Positions 40,269 to 49,442 of a stretch of DNA of 64,000 nucleotides are shown piece by piece (position 1 is the first letter of the stretch; every line of letters begins with the position of its first letter). Both the position numbers and the translations under genes were made by a program. A model generated the notes under the pieces. It made no database searches. It saw only the letters and a list, made by a program, of their open reading frames with translations, and was not told where the DNA came from. Source of the stretch: Pseudarthrobacter polychromogenes (GTDB taxonomy: Bacteria > Actinomycetota > Actinomycetes > Actinomycetales > Micrococcaceae). The stretch spans positions 161,981 through 225,980 of the forward strand of contig NZ_BMKU01000008.1 in the NCBI RefSeq assembly GCF_014644495.1, in the 5' to 3' direction.

Positions 40269-41144
40269 ATGACTGCCCCGCAACCCGACCCGGCACTGCA
40301 ACCCGACCAGGCCCCGCAACGCGAGCCGGCCCCGCAACCAGACCATGCACTGCATTCCGTGCCGGCTCTGCACCCCGGTGTGGCACCGCAGGTGCCGGCC
40401 TTGTCCATCCGCGGGCTTGCCAAGCGGTTCGGCGGGAAGATCGCCGTGGACGGCATCAGCCTGGACGTGCCGGCCGGCTCCTTCTACGGCATTGTGGGAC
40501 CCAATGGCGCCGGTAAGACCACCACGCTGTCCATGGCAACCGGCCTCCTGCGTCCGGACTTTGGGACAGCGGCAGTCCACGGCGTGGACGTTTGGCAGCG
40601 GCCGCTGGACGCGAAGAGGCTGATGGGCATCCTGCCGGACGGGGTGCGGCTGTTCGACCGGCTCACCGGCGAGCAGCTCATTACCTATGCGGGGCTGCTG
40701 AGGGGTATGGACCGGGAGACAGTGGCCACGCGCGTTGCGGACCTCCTCGCCGCCATGGATCTCCAGGAGGACGCCGGCACCCTGGTGGTGGACTACTCGG
40801 CGGGCATGACCAAGAAGATTGCGCTGGCCTCCGCCCTCATCCACGCGCCCCGGCTGCTGGTCCTGGACGAACCTTTCGAAGCGGTGGACCCGGTCTCCGC
40901 GGCCAACATCCGCTCCATCCTTGACAGCTACGTCGCTTCGGGCGGCACGGTCATCGTGTCCAGCCATGTCATGGACCTGGTGCAGCGCATGTGCGACCAC
41001 GTGGCAGTGGTGGCCAACGGACGGCTGCTCGCCGCCGGAACCGTTGACGAGGTGCGTGCCGGGGCCTCGCTGGAGGACCGGTTCGTGCAGCTGGTGGGCG
41101 GCCGCAGCCACACGGAAGGACTGGAATGGTTGCGCACCTTCTAA
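40269..41144 (+). CDS. ABC transporter ATP-binding protein
   Basis: 291 aa. A Pro/Gln/Ala-rich tail of about 40 residues (QPDPALQPDQAPQ-type repeats) precedes the ATPase domain. Walker A is GPNGAGKTTT, Walker B LLVLDEPF, the H-loop IVSSHVMD. The signature is VDYSAGMTKK rather than LSGGQ, a variant common in ABC-2-type exporters. Pairs with the permease gene, which it overlaps by 19 bases. Confidence 0.95.
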   Translation: MTAPQPDPALQPDQAPQREPAPQPDHALHSVPALHPGVAPQVPALSIRGLAKRFGGKIAVDGISLDVPAGSFYGIVGPNGAGKTTTLSMATGLLRPDFGTAAVHGVDVWQRPLDAKRLMGILPDGVRLFDRLTGEQLITYAGLLRGMDRETVATRVADLLAAMDLQEDAGTLVVDYSAGMTKKIALASALIHAPRLLVLDEPFEAVDPVSAANIRSILDSYVASGGTVIVSSHVMDLVQRMCDHVAVVANGRLLAAGTVDEVRAGASLEDRFVQLVGGRSHTEGLEWLRTF

Positions 41145-42697
41145 GGCTCAAGCTGACACTGCTGCGCAACGGCCTGCGTCGCAGCCCGTGGCAACTGGTG
41201 GGGATGGCCATCGCCGGGCTCTACGCACTGGGGATGGTGGCAACGCTTGTGATGGCACTGGTGATCCTGCGTAACGCGCCTCTTGACCTTGCCCAGACCG
41301 CTGTGGTGCTCGGCGGATCCGCCGCCATCCTGGGCTGGGGCGTCGTGCCGGTGGTGGCCTCTGCCACGGACATGACCCTGGATCCCGCACGGTTCACTAC
41401 GTTCGCGATCCCCATGAAGCAGATGTTGGCCGGGCTGGCCCTGGGCGGACTGATCGGCATTCCGGGGCTGGCCACTTCGCTGGTGGCGCTGTCCACGGTG
41501 GCCACGTGGTCCCATGGTGTCCTTCCTGCGCTCGCCGCGTTCGTGGGGGCAGTGCTGGGCGTACTGACCTGCGTGGTGCTCGCCAAAGTGGTGACCACGG
41601 CAACGGCAAGCCTGGCCGCATCGCGGCGGTTCAAGGACATCAGCGCCATAGCGTTCATGGTGCCGCTGGTACTGATGGGGCCCATTGTGGCAGGAATAGG
41701 CCAAGGCCTCTCAGCCTCCACCGGTTTCCTGCCCGGCTTTGCCAGGACGCTTTCCTGGACCCCGCTGGGCGCACCGTGGTCGCTGGGCGGTGACGTGGCC
41801 GCCGGGCAGCCGGGACAGGCAGCCTTAAAGCTGCTGGTATCCGTTGCAGCACTGGCCGCGCTCGCGTGGGCATGGAAATCCCTGCTGGAACGGGCGCTGG
41901 TCACTCCTCCCTACGCGGGTAGCGGCAGGCGCAAAGGCGGCAGGCTGGGACTGCTGGGAGTGCTGCCCGCCACTCCGGCCGGCGCGGTGATGGCGAGGTC
42001 CCTCACGTACTGGTTCCGGGATCCACGGTATTCGGGATCTCTGGTGGTGATCCCCCTGCTTCCCGTGGTGCTCGCCTTCCAGGGCAGCCAGACCGGGGAC
42101 TTCACCAGCCTGGGCATCCTTGCCCCGATCTCCGCGTTCATCCTCGCCTGGTCCATCTCTGCGGACGTGTCCTACGACAACACCGCCTTCGCCCTGCACC
42201 TTGCCACCGGCGTCAGGGGACTGGCGGACCGGCTGGGCCGCGCCCTTGCCTGCCTGGCGTTCGCCTTGCCGGTGGTACTGGTGTTCGCTCTGGGGTATTC
42301 CGCCCTGACAGGGGACTGGGCGGGCTTGCCCGGGCAGCTGGGCCTGAGCCTGGGCATCCTGTTCACCGGGCTGGGACTGGCATCGGTGGTCTCGGCCCGG
42401 TACACCGTGGCCGTTCCGCTGCCGGGCGACAGCCCGTTCAAGAAACCGCCCGGCAACGTGGGGCAGACCCTCGCGGTACAGTTCGGAGGGTTGCTGGTCC
42501 TGATGGTCCTGGTCCTGCCGCAGGTGGGCCTCCTGGTTGCGCAGGTGGTCACGGGCAACGGCCTCTTCGGCTGGATCAACCTCACCGCGGGGACGGTCCT
42601 GGGCCTGGTCCTGTTTGTCCTAGGCGTCAGGCTGGGCGGAAAATGGCTGGACAACCGCGGTCCCGAGCTGCTGGCCCAGGTGTCCGTCAACCGCTGA
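41126..42697 (+). CDS. ABC transporter permease (ABC-2 type)
   Basis: 523 aa with about 12 hydrophobic segments. Motifs are few; the call relies on membrane content and the overlapping ATPase gene. A central cytoplasmic loop near 270-295 contains ARSLTYWFRDPRYSGS, a pattern seen in actinobacterial ABC-2 exporters. The ATG lies within the end of the ATPase gene, so translation is coupled. Substrate unknown. Confidence 0.88.
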   Translation: MVAHLLRLKLTLLRNGLRRSPWQLVGMAIAGLYALGMVATLVMALVILRNAPLDLAQTAVVLGGSAAILGWGVVPVVASATDMTLDPARFTTFAIPMKQMLAGLALGGLIGIPGLATSLVALSTVATWSHGVLPALAAFVGAVLGVLTCVVLAKVVTTATASLAASRRFKDISAIAFMVPLVLMGPIVAGIGQGLSASTGFLPGFARTLSWTPLGAPWSLGGDVAAGQPGQAALKLLVSVAALAALAWAWKSLLERALVTPPYAGSGRRKGGRLGLLGVLPATPAGAVMARSLTYWFRDPRYSGSLVVIPLLPVVLAFQGSQTGDFTSLGILAPISAFILAWSISADVSYDNTAFALHLATGVRGLADRLGRALACLAFALPVVLVFALGYSALTGDWAGLPGQLGLSLGILFTGLGLASVVSARYTVAVPLPGDSPFKKPPGNVGQTLAVQFGGLLVLMVLVLPQVGLLVAQVVTGNGLFGWINLTAGTVLGLVLFVLGVRLGGKWLDNRGPELLAQVSVNR

Positions 42698-42719
42698 ACA
42701 GCGTTCGGAAGGAATCAGC

Positions 42720-43502
42720 ATGGAAGTCGTCATCCTCAACGGCAGCAAACAGATTGCCAAGCTTGCCGCCGATGCCGTCGAGGACCTCCTCCGGCGCAGA
42801 CCTGATGCCGTCCTTGGCCTGGCGACTGGTTCGTCCCCGCTTCCGGTCTACGATGAGCTGGCTGCCCGCCATGAGCGGGACGGCCTGGACTTCAGCCGGG
42901 CCTCCGGTTTTGCCCTGGACGAATACGTGGGACTTCCGCCCGGACACCCCGAGTCCTACCGGGAAGTGGTCCGCCGGGAGTTCACCAACCGGGTCAACAT
43001 CCGGCCGGAGAACGTCCACGGGCCGGACGGTGCCGCCGCGGACATCCCGGCTGCCTGCCGCGCCTACGAGGAGGCGATCGCCGCTGCAGGCGGGGTTGAC
43101 CTGCAGTTCCTCGGGGTGGGAACGGACGGCCACATCGCGTTCAACGAACCGGGATCCTCCTTCGCTTCGAGGACCCGCATCAAGAGCCTCATCGAACAGA
43201 CCCGCAGGGACAACGCCCGGTTCTTCTCCAGCCTGGCGGACGTCCCGCACCATGTCCTGACGCAGGGACTCGGGACCATCATGGAGGCGCGGCACGTCAT
43301 CCTGCTGGCAACCGGTGCGCAGAAGGCCCAGGCTGTCCGCGAATTCGTTGAAGGTCCCGTCGCCGCCATCTGCCCGGCGTCGATCCTGCAGTTCCACCCG
43401 CACGCCACCGTCCTGCTGGACGAGGCCGCGGCGTCGGCCCTGAAACTGGCGGATTTCTACCGGCACACCTATGACAACAAGCCCGCCTGGCAGGGGATCT
43501 AG
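42720..43502 (+). CDS. nagB: Glucosamine-6-phosphate deaminase
   Basis: 260 aa. Converts glucosamine-6-P to fructose-6-P and ammonia, feeding amino-sugar carbon into glycolysis. Visible motifs: VLGLATGSSPLPVYDEL (phosphate loop), FALDEYVGLPPGHPESY and FLGVGTDGHIAFNEPGSSF with the catalytic Asp/His/Glu cluster. ATG at 42720 with GGAAGGA upstream. No N-acetylglucosamine uptake or nagA gene is beside it. Confidence 0.96.
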   Translation: MEVVILNGSKQIAKLAADAVEDLLRRRPDAVLGLATGSSPLPVYDELAARHERDGLDFSRASGFALDEYVGLPPGHPESYREVVRREFTNRVNIRPENVHGPDGAAADIPAACRAYEEAIAAAGGVDLQFLGVGTDGHIAFNEPGSSFASRTRIKSLIEQTRRDNARFFSSLADVPHHVLTQGLGTIMEARHVILLATGAQKAQAVREFVEGPVAAICPASILQFHPHATVLLDEAAASALKLADFYRHTYDNKPAWQGI

Positions 43503-43596
43503 CCCGCACCGCCCGCTGCCAGCGCACGCCGCCGCAAAGTCCGACGGCGGCGGGCAGGGGACGCGCCGACGTCGAACGTCCGGCCGGTGGAACAGC

Positions 43597-43602
43597 TAAG
43601 AT
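43597..43602 (+). promoter_or_regulatory. Candidate leaderless promoter -10 of the DUF3039 gene
   Basis: TAAGAT ends 7 nt before the ATG at 43610, the start I prefer over the in-frame ATG at 43601. Confidence 0.4.
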
Positions 43603-43609
43603 GGTTGGC

Positions 43610-43942
43610 ATGACTAGCACGACGGACCCTCTCGAAAACGACCCGATGCGCGAGCTTTCCGGGGCTGGAACGTCCACAGCCACCATTGAGCGCGAGGAAC
43701 TGCGCCAGGAAGTGGAGCCCGGGGACCGGGAGCGCTTTTCGCACTATGTGCGCAAGGAAAAGATCATGGAGTCCGCGCTGACCGGGGACCCTGTCATCGC
43801 GTTGTGCGGCAAGGTCTGGACGCCGGGACGGGATCCGCAGAAGTTCCCGGTCTGCCCGATGTGCAAAGAGGTCTACGACGGCCTCCGCCCGGGCAACGAC
43901 GGCGGCAAGGGTCCCGGAGGGGACTCGGGCAACAACAAATAG
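43610..43942 (+). CDS. DUF3039 protein with putative zinc site
   Basis: 110 aa. The core (about 28-92) has SHYVRKEKIMESALTGDPVI and then Cys66, Cys82 and Cys85 (CGKVW and CPMC), plus His45, consistent with one zinc site. The tail is Gly/Asp/Asn-rich. DUF3039 genes often sit upstream of a DEAD/DEAH helicase, as here (one-base overlap). Function unknown. Confidence 0.85.
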   Translation: MTSTTDPLENDPMRELSGAGTSTATIEREELRQEVEPGDRERFSHYVRKEKIMESALTGDPVIALCGKVWTPGRDPQKFPVCPMCKEVYDGLRPGNDGGKGPGGDSGNNK

Positions 43943-45723
43943 TGACGGAGACGCTCTTTGGCGGCCCCACCCTGCCTCCGGCCTATCCGGAACGTGCAGC
44001 CTGGGGAACCGCCCCGAAACTCCGTGCCTGGCAGCAGGAAGCCCTGGACCTGTACCTGCGCAACAGCCCACGCGACTTCCTCGCCGTGGCAACGCCGGGC
44101 GCCGGCAAGACCACCTTCGCGCTGAGGGTGGCGTCCACCCTCATCGACTCCGGCGCCGTTAACAGGGTGACCATCGTGGCGCCCACCGACCACCTGAAGC
44201 GGCAGTGGGCGGATGCGGCGGCAAAGGTGGGCATCGCCATCGACCCCAACTTCAAGAACTCCGACGGCCAGCACGGCCGCGGCTTCATCGGCGTTGCCGT
44301 CACCTATGCACAGGTGGCCAGCAAGCCGCTGCTCCACCGCGCCAAGACGGAAGCTGCCCGCACGCTGGTGATCCTTGACGAGATCCACCACGGCGGCGAG
44401 GCACTGTCCTGGGGTGACGGGCTGCGCGAGGCCTTCGACCCCGCGGTCAGGCGGCTCTCGCTGACGGGAACGCCGTTCCGTTCCGACACCTCTCCCATTC
44501 CCTTCGTCGAATACGCCCAGGACCGGGACGGGATCCGCCGCTCCAAGGCGGACTACACCTACGGGTACGGCAATGCGCTGCGGGACCACGTGGTCCGTCC
44601 GGTGATGTTCATGGCCTATTCCGGGCAGATGCGGTGGCGGACCAGTGCCGGCGAGGAGATGGCGGCGTCGCTGGGTGAGGCCGCGGTGACCAAGGACATC
44701 ACATCCCACGCCTGGCGTACCGCCCTGAACCCCGCAGGCGAGTGGATTCCGGCGGTGCTTGCGGGTGCGGACAGGCGGCTCAGCGAGGTGCGCCGCACCG
44801 TTCCCGACGCCGGCGGCCTGGTGATTGCCACGGATCACGAGGATGCCCGCGCGTATGCCGGACAGCTCAAGAGGATCACGGGGGAGTCGCCCACGGTCAT
44901 CCTTTCCGATGACGCGAAGGCGTCGAGCAAGATCGAGGAATTCACCGCCAGCGAGAAACGCTGGATGGTGGCGGTCCGGATGGTGTCCGAGGGTGTGGAC
45001 GTGCCGCGGCTTTCCGTCGGCGTGTATGCCACGTCAACCTCGACCCCCCTGTTTTTCGCCCAGGCGGTGGGTCGCTTCGTGCGTGCCCGCAAGCGGGGCG
45101 AAACGGCGTCGGTCTTCCTGCCCTCAGTGCCGCAGCTGATGGCCCTTGCCAACTCCATGGAGGCCGAACGGGACCACGCCCTTGACCGCCCGGAGAAGGA
45201 AGACGCGGACGGCCTGTTCAATCCCGAGGACTCGCTGATGTCCGAGGCCAACCGCGAGGACAAGGCATCGGACAGCCTCACCAAGGGCAAGTTCGAGGCC
45301 CTGGATTCGCAGGCGTCCTTTGACCGCGTGCTGTTCGACGGCGGCGAGTTCGGCACGGGCGGCGAGGTGGGGTCCGACGACGAGATGGACTTCCTGGGCA
45401 TCCCCGGGCTGCTGGACGCGGAGCAGGTGGGCACGCTGCTGCGGCAGCGCCAGCACGAGCAGCTGAACCGCAAGAACCGGAAGGCACCCGCGGCGGCGGA
45501 AAGCCCGGCGCCGGCCATACCGGACCACCGGATGCTGATGGACCTCCGTAACGAGCTGGCCAAGAACGTGGCCGCCTGGTCTGCCCGCACGGGCACACCC
45601 CACGGCGTGGTGCACACCAAGCTGCGGACAGTGTGCGGCGGACCGCCGGTTGCCCAGGCGAACGAGGAGCAGTTGCAGTCGCGCCTGCGGAAGCTCCAGG
45701 ACTGGTTCATCGGCCGGAAATAG
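43942..45723 (+). CDS. DEAD/DEAH-box helicase (superfamily 2)
   Basis: 593 aa from GTG at 43942, overlapping DUF3039 by one base. Walker A ATPGAGKTTF (50-59), DEIHH (near 147), LTGTPFRSD (motif III-like) and AVGRFVRAR (motif VI, near 376) mark a complete SF2 ATPase. Residues about 420-593 form an acidic, less conserved C-terminal region. The frame continues upstream to 43804 inside DUF3039. Its nucleic-acid substrate is unknown; a DNA repair or RNA role are both possible. Confidence 0.92.
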   Translation: MTETLFGGPTLPPAYPERAAWGTAPKLRAWQQEALDLYLRNSPRDFLAVATPGAGKTTFALRVASTLIDSGAVNRVTIVAPTDHLKRQWADAAAKVGIAIDPNFKNSDGQHGRGFIGVAVTYAQVASKPLLHRAKTEAARTLVILDEIHHGGEALSWGDGLREAFDPAVRRLSLTGTPFRSDTSPIPFVEYAQDRDGIRRSKADYTYGYGNALRDHVVRPVMFMAYSGQMRWRTSAGEEMAASLGEAAVTKDITSHAWRTALNPAGEWIPAVLAGADRRLSEVRRTVPDAGGLVIATDHEDARAYAGQLKRITGESPTVILSDDAKASSKIEEFTASEKRWMVAVRMVSEGVDVPRLSVGVYATSTSTPLFFAQAVGRFVRARKRGETASVFLPSVPQLMALANSMEAERDHALDRPEKEDADGLFNPEDSLMSEANREDKASDSLTKGKFEALDSQASFDRVLFDGGEFGTGGEVGSDDEMDFLGIPGLLDAEQVGTLLRQRQHEQLNRKNRKAPAAAESPAPAIPDHRMLMDLRNELAKNVAAWSARTGTPHGVVHTKLRTVCGGPPVAQANEEQLQSRLRKLQDWFIGRK

Positions 45724-45728
45724 CAGGG

Positions 45729-46763
45729 TCAGGCCAGCCAGCGCCACCAGCGTGGCTGCTCCGGTTCCGGCGTCGGTTCAGGTTCCGGTTCCTCGCCCAA
45801 GGCCAGCGCGGCCTCGACGAGGTCGTCTGCGGTGAGCGTCATGACGGCCTCACGATCAAGCGCGTCGAGGCTGTGTTCCTCGTCGAGGGACAGCCGCAGC
45901 GCCTGGCGGTTGAGCGCCTGCTCGAACAGCGTGCGGGCGAACCGTGCGTTGCCGGAGTCCTCGCCCGCGTGGAGCCCGGTGAAGATGCGGCGCAGCATCT
46001 CGTCTGCGCCCGGCTCCAGCCTGTACCCGTGCTGGGTCAGCATCCGGTGGAAGATCGTCTGGAGTGCGTCCACGGAGTAGTCGGGGAACATGATCTCGCG
46101 GGCGAACCGGGACCGCAGGCCGGGGTTCGAGAGCAGGAAGGACTCCATCAGCCGCGGATACCCGGCCACGATCACCACCAGGCGGTGGCGGTGGTCCTCC
46201 ATCCGCTTGAGCAGGACCTCGATCGCCTCGGGGCCGAAGTCCATCCGGCCGTCCTCAGGGGACAGCGCGTAGGCCTCGTCGATGAATAGGACGCCGTCCA
46301 GCGCACGCCGGATTACCCGGTCCGTTTTGATGGCGGTCGTGCCGACGTACTGCCCCACCAGGCCCGAACGGTCGACCTCCACCAGGTGGCCCTTCTGCAG
46401 CAGCCCCACTGCGCGGTACATCTCGGCCAGGAGCCGAGCCACGGTGGTCTTGCCCGTGCCCGGGTTTCCGAGGAACACGAGATGCTGTGATGTGGCCACC
46501 TCCGGCAGTCCGTGCGCCTTACGACGGGCCTGGACCTGGAGCAGTGCGACGAGCGCCCGCACCTGTTCCTTCACTGTCTCCAGTCCAACCAGCGCGTCGA
46601 GCTCGGCCTGCACCTCGGACAACGGCCGGGCCGGCCCGGGCTTCGGACCCACGAGATCGCCGACCAGGTCATCCACGCGCTCCGAACCGGGCAGCTTGAG
46701 CTGATCGGCAAGGCGCCCGATGGTGTCGCGCAGGTCGTCGAGCGGATTGCGGCTGGCAGCCAT
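45729..46763 (-). CDS. AAA ATPase of the CbxX/SpoVK type
   Basis: 344 aa. Single AAA+ module: [20 protein letters not shown] (Walker A, near 92-110), [11 protein letters not shown] (Walker B), an arginine-finger region [18 protein letters not shown], and a C-terminal helical domain. The family includes rubisco activase CbbX and ESX EccA-like proteins, but no rubisco or type VII secretion genes are here. The C-terminus is acidic with Pro/Glu repeats ([13 protein letters not shown]). Convergent with the helicase gene, 5 bases apart. Confidence 0.9.
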   Translation of the reverse strand: MAASRNPLDDLRDTIGRLADQLKLPGSERVDDLVGDLVGPKPGPARPLSEVQAELDALVGLETVKEQVRALVALLQVQARRKAHGLPEVATSQHLVFLGNPGTGKTTVARLLAEMYRAVGLLQKGHLVEVDRSGLVGQYVGTTAIKTDRVIRRALDGVLFIDEAYALSPEDGRMDFGPEAIEVLLKRMEDHRHRLVVIVAGYPRLMESFLLSNPGLRSRFAREIMFPDYSVDALQTIFHRMLTQHGYRLEPGADEMLRRIFTGLHAGEDSGNARFARTLFEQALNRQALRLSLDEEHSLDALDREAVMTLTADDLVEAALALGEEPEPEPTPEPEQPRWWRWLA

Positions 46764-46828
46764 GCATCCACTGTAGTACCCGGTCCTTGTTCTTGCGCTG
46801 GGATCAAGGGGCGGGTTGAAACAACGAA

Positions 46829-46855
46829 GGGCCGGCTGCGCATGAGCGCCGGGCC
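46829..46855 (-). terminator. Candidate terminator after pncA
   Basis: Imperfect hairpin of a 7-bp GC stem with one bulge (46830-46836 with 46848-46855). On the minus strand it is followed by the U-rich CTTCGTTGTTTC. It lies about 15 bases after the pncA stop. Confidence 0.45.
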
Positions 46856-46870
46856 ACTCCTGTAGCTGCT

Positions 46871-47509
46871 CTAGGCTACGTCCACGCCACCCAGTTCCAT
46901 TTCGGCCACTGCTTCCTCCAGGTCCTCGGCGATTCCGGCCGTCAGGGAGCGCAGGATGGTGACGGAGTAGCCGGCCTGGACGGCGTCCAGGGCCGTTGCC
47001 ATCACGCAGTAATCCGTGGCGATTCCCACAACGACGACGTCTTCCACGTCATGGCTCTGCAGCCAGTCGTCCAGCCCGATCGCGTCTTCGTCCGGAGCAA
47101 ACCTTTCGGCGTCCGCTGGGCCGGGCAGGGCCCCGGGCTGCCGTTCCCCGGTGGGCACCGCATCCTCGGGGGCCAGCAGGCCCTCGAATCCGGAGTAGGC
47201 CGCGGAGAACTGCCCTTTCTGGAAGTAGGCCTGGATGTATTCGGTGTCCAGGTCGGGATGCAGTTCAGCACCGGGGGTGCCCGCCACGCAGTGCGGCGGC
47301 CAGCTGTCCTTGAAGTCCGGCGTGTCCGAGAAGTGCTCTCCCGGATCGACGTGCCAGTCCTGGGTTGCAACGATGTGGTCGAACTCGCCGTGGTGGGCGT
47401 CCACATATTCGCTGATGGCGCCGGCCACGTCCGCGCCGCCGGAAACGGCCAGCGAACCGCCCTCGCAGAAATCGTTCTGGACGTCGACGATGATCAGTGC
47501 CCGGGACAT
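46871..47509 (-). CDS. pncA: Nicotinamidase
   Basis: 212 aa. Hydrolyses nicotinamide to nicotinate. Catalytic triad D9 (IIVDVQNDF), K98 (FQKGQ) and C168 (GIATDYCV); metal ligands D51, H53 and H59 in DWHVDPGEH. An insertion of about 25 residues (about 116-142) lengthens it compared with many PncA enzymes. It follows pncB by 9 bases, so the two form a salvage operon. Confidence 0.95.
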   Translation of the reverse strand: MSRALIIVDVQNDFCEGGSLAVSGGADVAGAISEYVDAHHGEFDHIVATQDWHVDPGEHFSDTPDFKDSWPPHCVAGTPGAELHPDLDTEYIQAYFQKGQFSAAYSGFEGLLAPEDAVPTGERQPGALPGPADAERFAPDEDAIGLDDWLQSHDVEDVVVVGIATDYCVMATALDAVQAGYSVTILRSLTAGIAEDLEEAVAEMELGGVDVA

Positions 47510-47518
47510 CGGTTCTCC

Positions 47519-48847
47519 TCAGTTTTCTTCATAGAGAGTAGGGATGGCGGCTTCCCCGCGCTGCAGGCGGTTGACCACCGGCGGCAGCTCCGCCATGGAA
47601 TCCGCATGGCGCCGGCGGGCCCGGAGCACGCCCTCGTGGCCGGTCCAGCCCGGCAGCAGCTCCCCGTTCTTCATGAACTGCTGCAGGAGGGGACGGTCAT
47701 TGCCGTCATCCTCCGGCCGACGGCCGACGCCCACCACTTCCGCAGTGGCAATGCCGCGCTCGTTCAGCTTTCGCAGGGCGTACTTGCGGCCGCCCACGCT
47801 GGCCTTGTTCTTGGCCGCTTTGGCCACCGAGACGAACGTTCCGTCGTCGTCCGTGCGGCTGACCAGCTTGTACACCATGCTGGCCGTAGGAGCACCCGAG
47901 CCGGTGACCAGGGACGTGCCCACGCCGTAGGAATCCACGGGGGCGGACTGCAGGGCGGCGATGGCGTACTCATCGAGGTCGGAAGTGACCACGATCTTGG
48001 TGTTTTCGTTGCCAAGATCGTCAAGGAGCCTGCGCACCCACTGCGCCTGGGCCACAAGGTCGCCCGAGTCCAGCCGGACCGCTCCCAGGCGTGGACCCGC
48101 AAGGTCTACGGCCGTGCGGACGGCCGCTTCGACGTCGTACGTGTCCACCAGCAGGGACGTGTGGTCCCCGAGCGAGGCAATCTGGGCCTCGAACGCGTCC
48201 CGTTCGGTGTCGTGCAGGAGGGTGAAGGAGTGGGCGGCGGTGCCCACCGTCTTGATCCCGTAGCGGATTCCGGCCTCGAGGTTGGAGGTGCTGTCGAAGC
48301 CGGCGATGATCGCTGCCCGGGCAGAAGCGGTGGCCGCTTCCTCATGGGTGCGCCGGGATCCCATCTCAATGCAGGGCCGGCCGCCGGCCGCGGTGACCAT
48401 CCGGGAAGCCGCCGAGGCAATGGCGCTGTCATGGTTCAACACGGACAGAAGGTAGGTCTCCAGCATGCAGGCCTCCGCGAACGTGGCCTCGACGATCAGG
48501 ATGGGGGAGTTCGGGAAGTACGCCTCACCTTCGGGGTAGCCCCAGATGTCACCGGAAAACCGGTACGACGCGAGGTACTCCAGCGTCTGCGCATTGACCA
48601 CGTTGGTGCGCTTCAGGAACTCGAGCTCGGCGTCCCCGAAGCGGAAGTTGGCGATGCCCTCCAGCAGCCGTCCCGTGCCGGCCACGATGCCGTAGCGCCG
48701 GCCATCCGGCAGCCGCCGGGCAAAAGCCTCGAACACCGACTTGCGGTGCGCCGCCCCGGAATGCAGCGATGCCTGCAGCATCGTCAGCTCGTAGTGGTCG
48801 GTGTAAAAGGACGTGCGGGGATGCTCCCAGCCAGCGGAGGTACTCAC
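47519..48847 (-). CDS. pncB: Nicotinate phosphoribosyltransferase
   Basis: 442 aa from GTG at 48847. Uses PRPP and ATP to make nicotinate mononucleotide from the PncA product, closing NAD salvage. Motifs: FYTDHYELTMLQA, GSRRTHEEAA with the phosphorylated His, and SYGVGTSLVTGSGAP. The frame extends far upstream to 49195, but that part translates the tandem repeat and is not family-like; GTG at 48856 is another possible start. Confidence 0.95.
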   Translation of the reverse strand: MSTSAGWEHPRTSFYTDHYELTMLQASLHSGAAHRKSVFEAFARRLPDGRRYGIVAGTGRLLEGIANFRFGDAELEFLKRTNVVNAQTLEYLASYRFSGDIWGYPEGEAYFPNSPILIVEATFAEACMLETYLLSVLNHDSAIASAASRMVTAAGGRPCIEMGSRRTHEEAATASARAAIIAGFDSTSNLEAGIRYGIKTVGTAAHSFTLLHDTERDAFEAQIASLGDHTSLLVDTYDVEAAVRTAVDLAGPRLGAVRLDSGDLVAQAQWVRRLLDDLGNENTKIVVTSDLDEYAIAALQSAPVDSYGVGTSLVTGSGAPTASMVYKLVSRTDDDGTFVSVAKAAKNKASVGGRKYALRKLNERGIATAEVVGVGRRPEDDGNDRPLLQQFMKNGELLPGWTGHEGVLRARRRHADSMAELPPVVNRLQRGEAAIPTLYEEN

Positions 48848-48870
48848 GAAAGTCACTCTAGTCCCCACCG

Positions 48871-49039
48871 GCTCCCACGTCTCGCTTCGCTTCGCCGCGG
48901 GCCCCTCGCCGGCGTGGGCCCACCCGCCGGCTCCCACGTCTCGCTTCGCTTCGCCGCGGGCCCCTCGCCGGCGTGGGCCCACCCGCCGGCTCCCACGTCT
49001 CGCTTCGCTTCGCCGCGGGCCCCTCGCCGGCGTGGGCCC
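48871..49039. repeat. 59-bp tandem repeat, nearly three copies
   Basis: Copies start at 48871, 48930 and 48989; the third is cut after 51 bases, and the aligned bases are identical. Each unit holds CCCACG and CGTGGG arms around a GC-rich centre with CCGCGG, so each copy can fold. The unit length is not a multiple of three and it lies between divergent pncB and clpS, so it is noncoding. No spacers separate copies, so it is not CRISPR. Confidence 0.95.
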
Positions 49040-49049
49040 GGCATCCCCA

Positions 49050-49055
49050 TAGAAT
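49050..49055 (+). promoter_or_regulatory. Candidate leaderless promoter -10 of clpS
   Basis: TAGAAT ends 6 nt before the ATG at 49062 and starts 10 bases after the tandem repeat, so the repeat would overlap the -35 region. Confidence 0.5.
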
Positions 49056-49061
49056 GGACAG

Positions 49062-49442
49062 ATGACCTTAAGCGTTGCGCTCGGCCCTGATACACAGGAG
49101 GGCACCCGGACCGGAACAGCGGAATCCACAGATTCCCTGACCGCGCCGGACATCCCCTGGAACCTGGTGATCTGGAACGATCCCGTCAACCTCATGAGCT
49201 ACGTCAGCTATGTTTTCCAAAGCTATTTCGGCTACTCCGAGAGCAAGGCGAACAAGCTCATGATGGAGGTCCACAAGAAGGGCCGCTCCATTGTTGCCTC
49301 GGGCAGCAAGGAGCAGGTGGAACGCCATGCCGTGGCCATGCACGGGTTTGGGCTGTGGGCCACCGTGGAAAAAGCCAGCGGCGGGAACAACGGCAACTCC
49401 GGCAACTCCGGCGGAGGCCAGGGCAAGGGGAAACGTGGCTAA
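49062..49442 (+). CDS. clpS: ClpS adaptor
   Basis: 126 aa. ClpS core at about 30-106: PWNLVIWNDPVNLMSYVSY with the conserved NDPVN substrate-binding loop, FGYSESKANKLMMEVHKKG and FGLWATVEK. It delivers N-end-rule substrates to ClpA/ClpC. The tail is Gly/Asn-rich and unusual in length. It overlaps the next gene by 8 bases. Confidence 0.94.
   Translation: MTLSVALGPDTQEGTRTGTAESTDSLTAPDIPWNLVIWNDPVNLMSYVSYVFQSYFGYSESKANKLMMEVHKKGRSIVASGSKEQVERHAVAMHGFGLWATVEKASGGNNGNSGNSGGGQGKGKRG

Noticed and set aside
43528..43551. Terminator after nagB
   Set aside because: A 7-bp GC stem with a 10-base loop and no U tract; too weak to claim.
48871..49039. CRISPR array
   Set aside because: Copies abut directly with no spacers and no cas gene is present.
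47051..49090. 679-aa plus-strand ORF over pncA, pncB and the tandem repeat
   Set aside because: Antisense to two clear genes; its last part only translates the 59-bp repeat.
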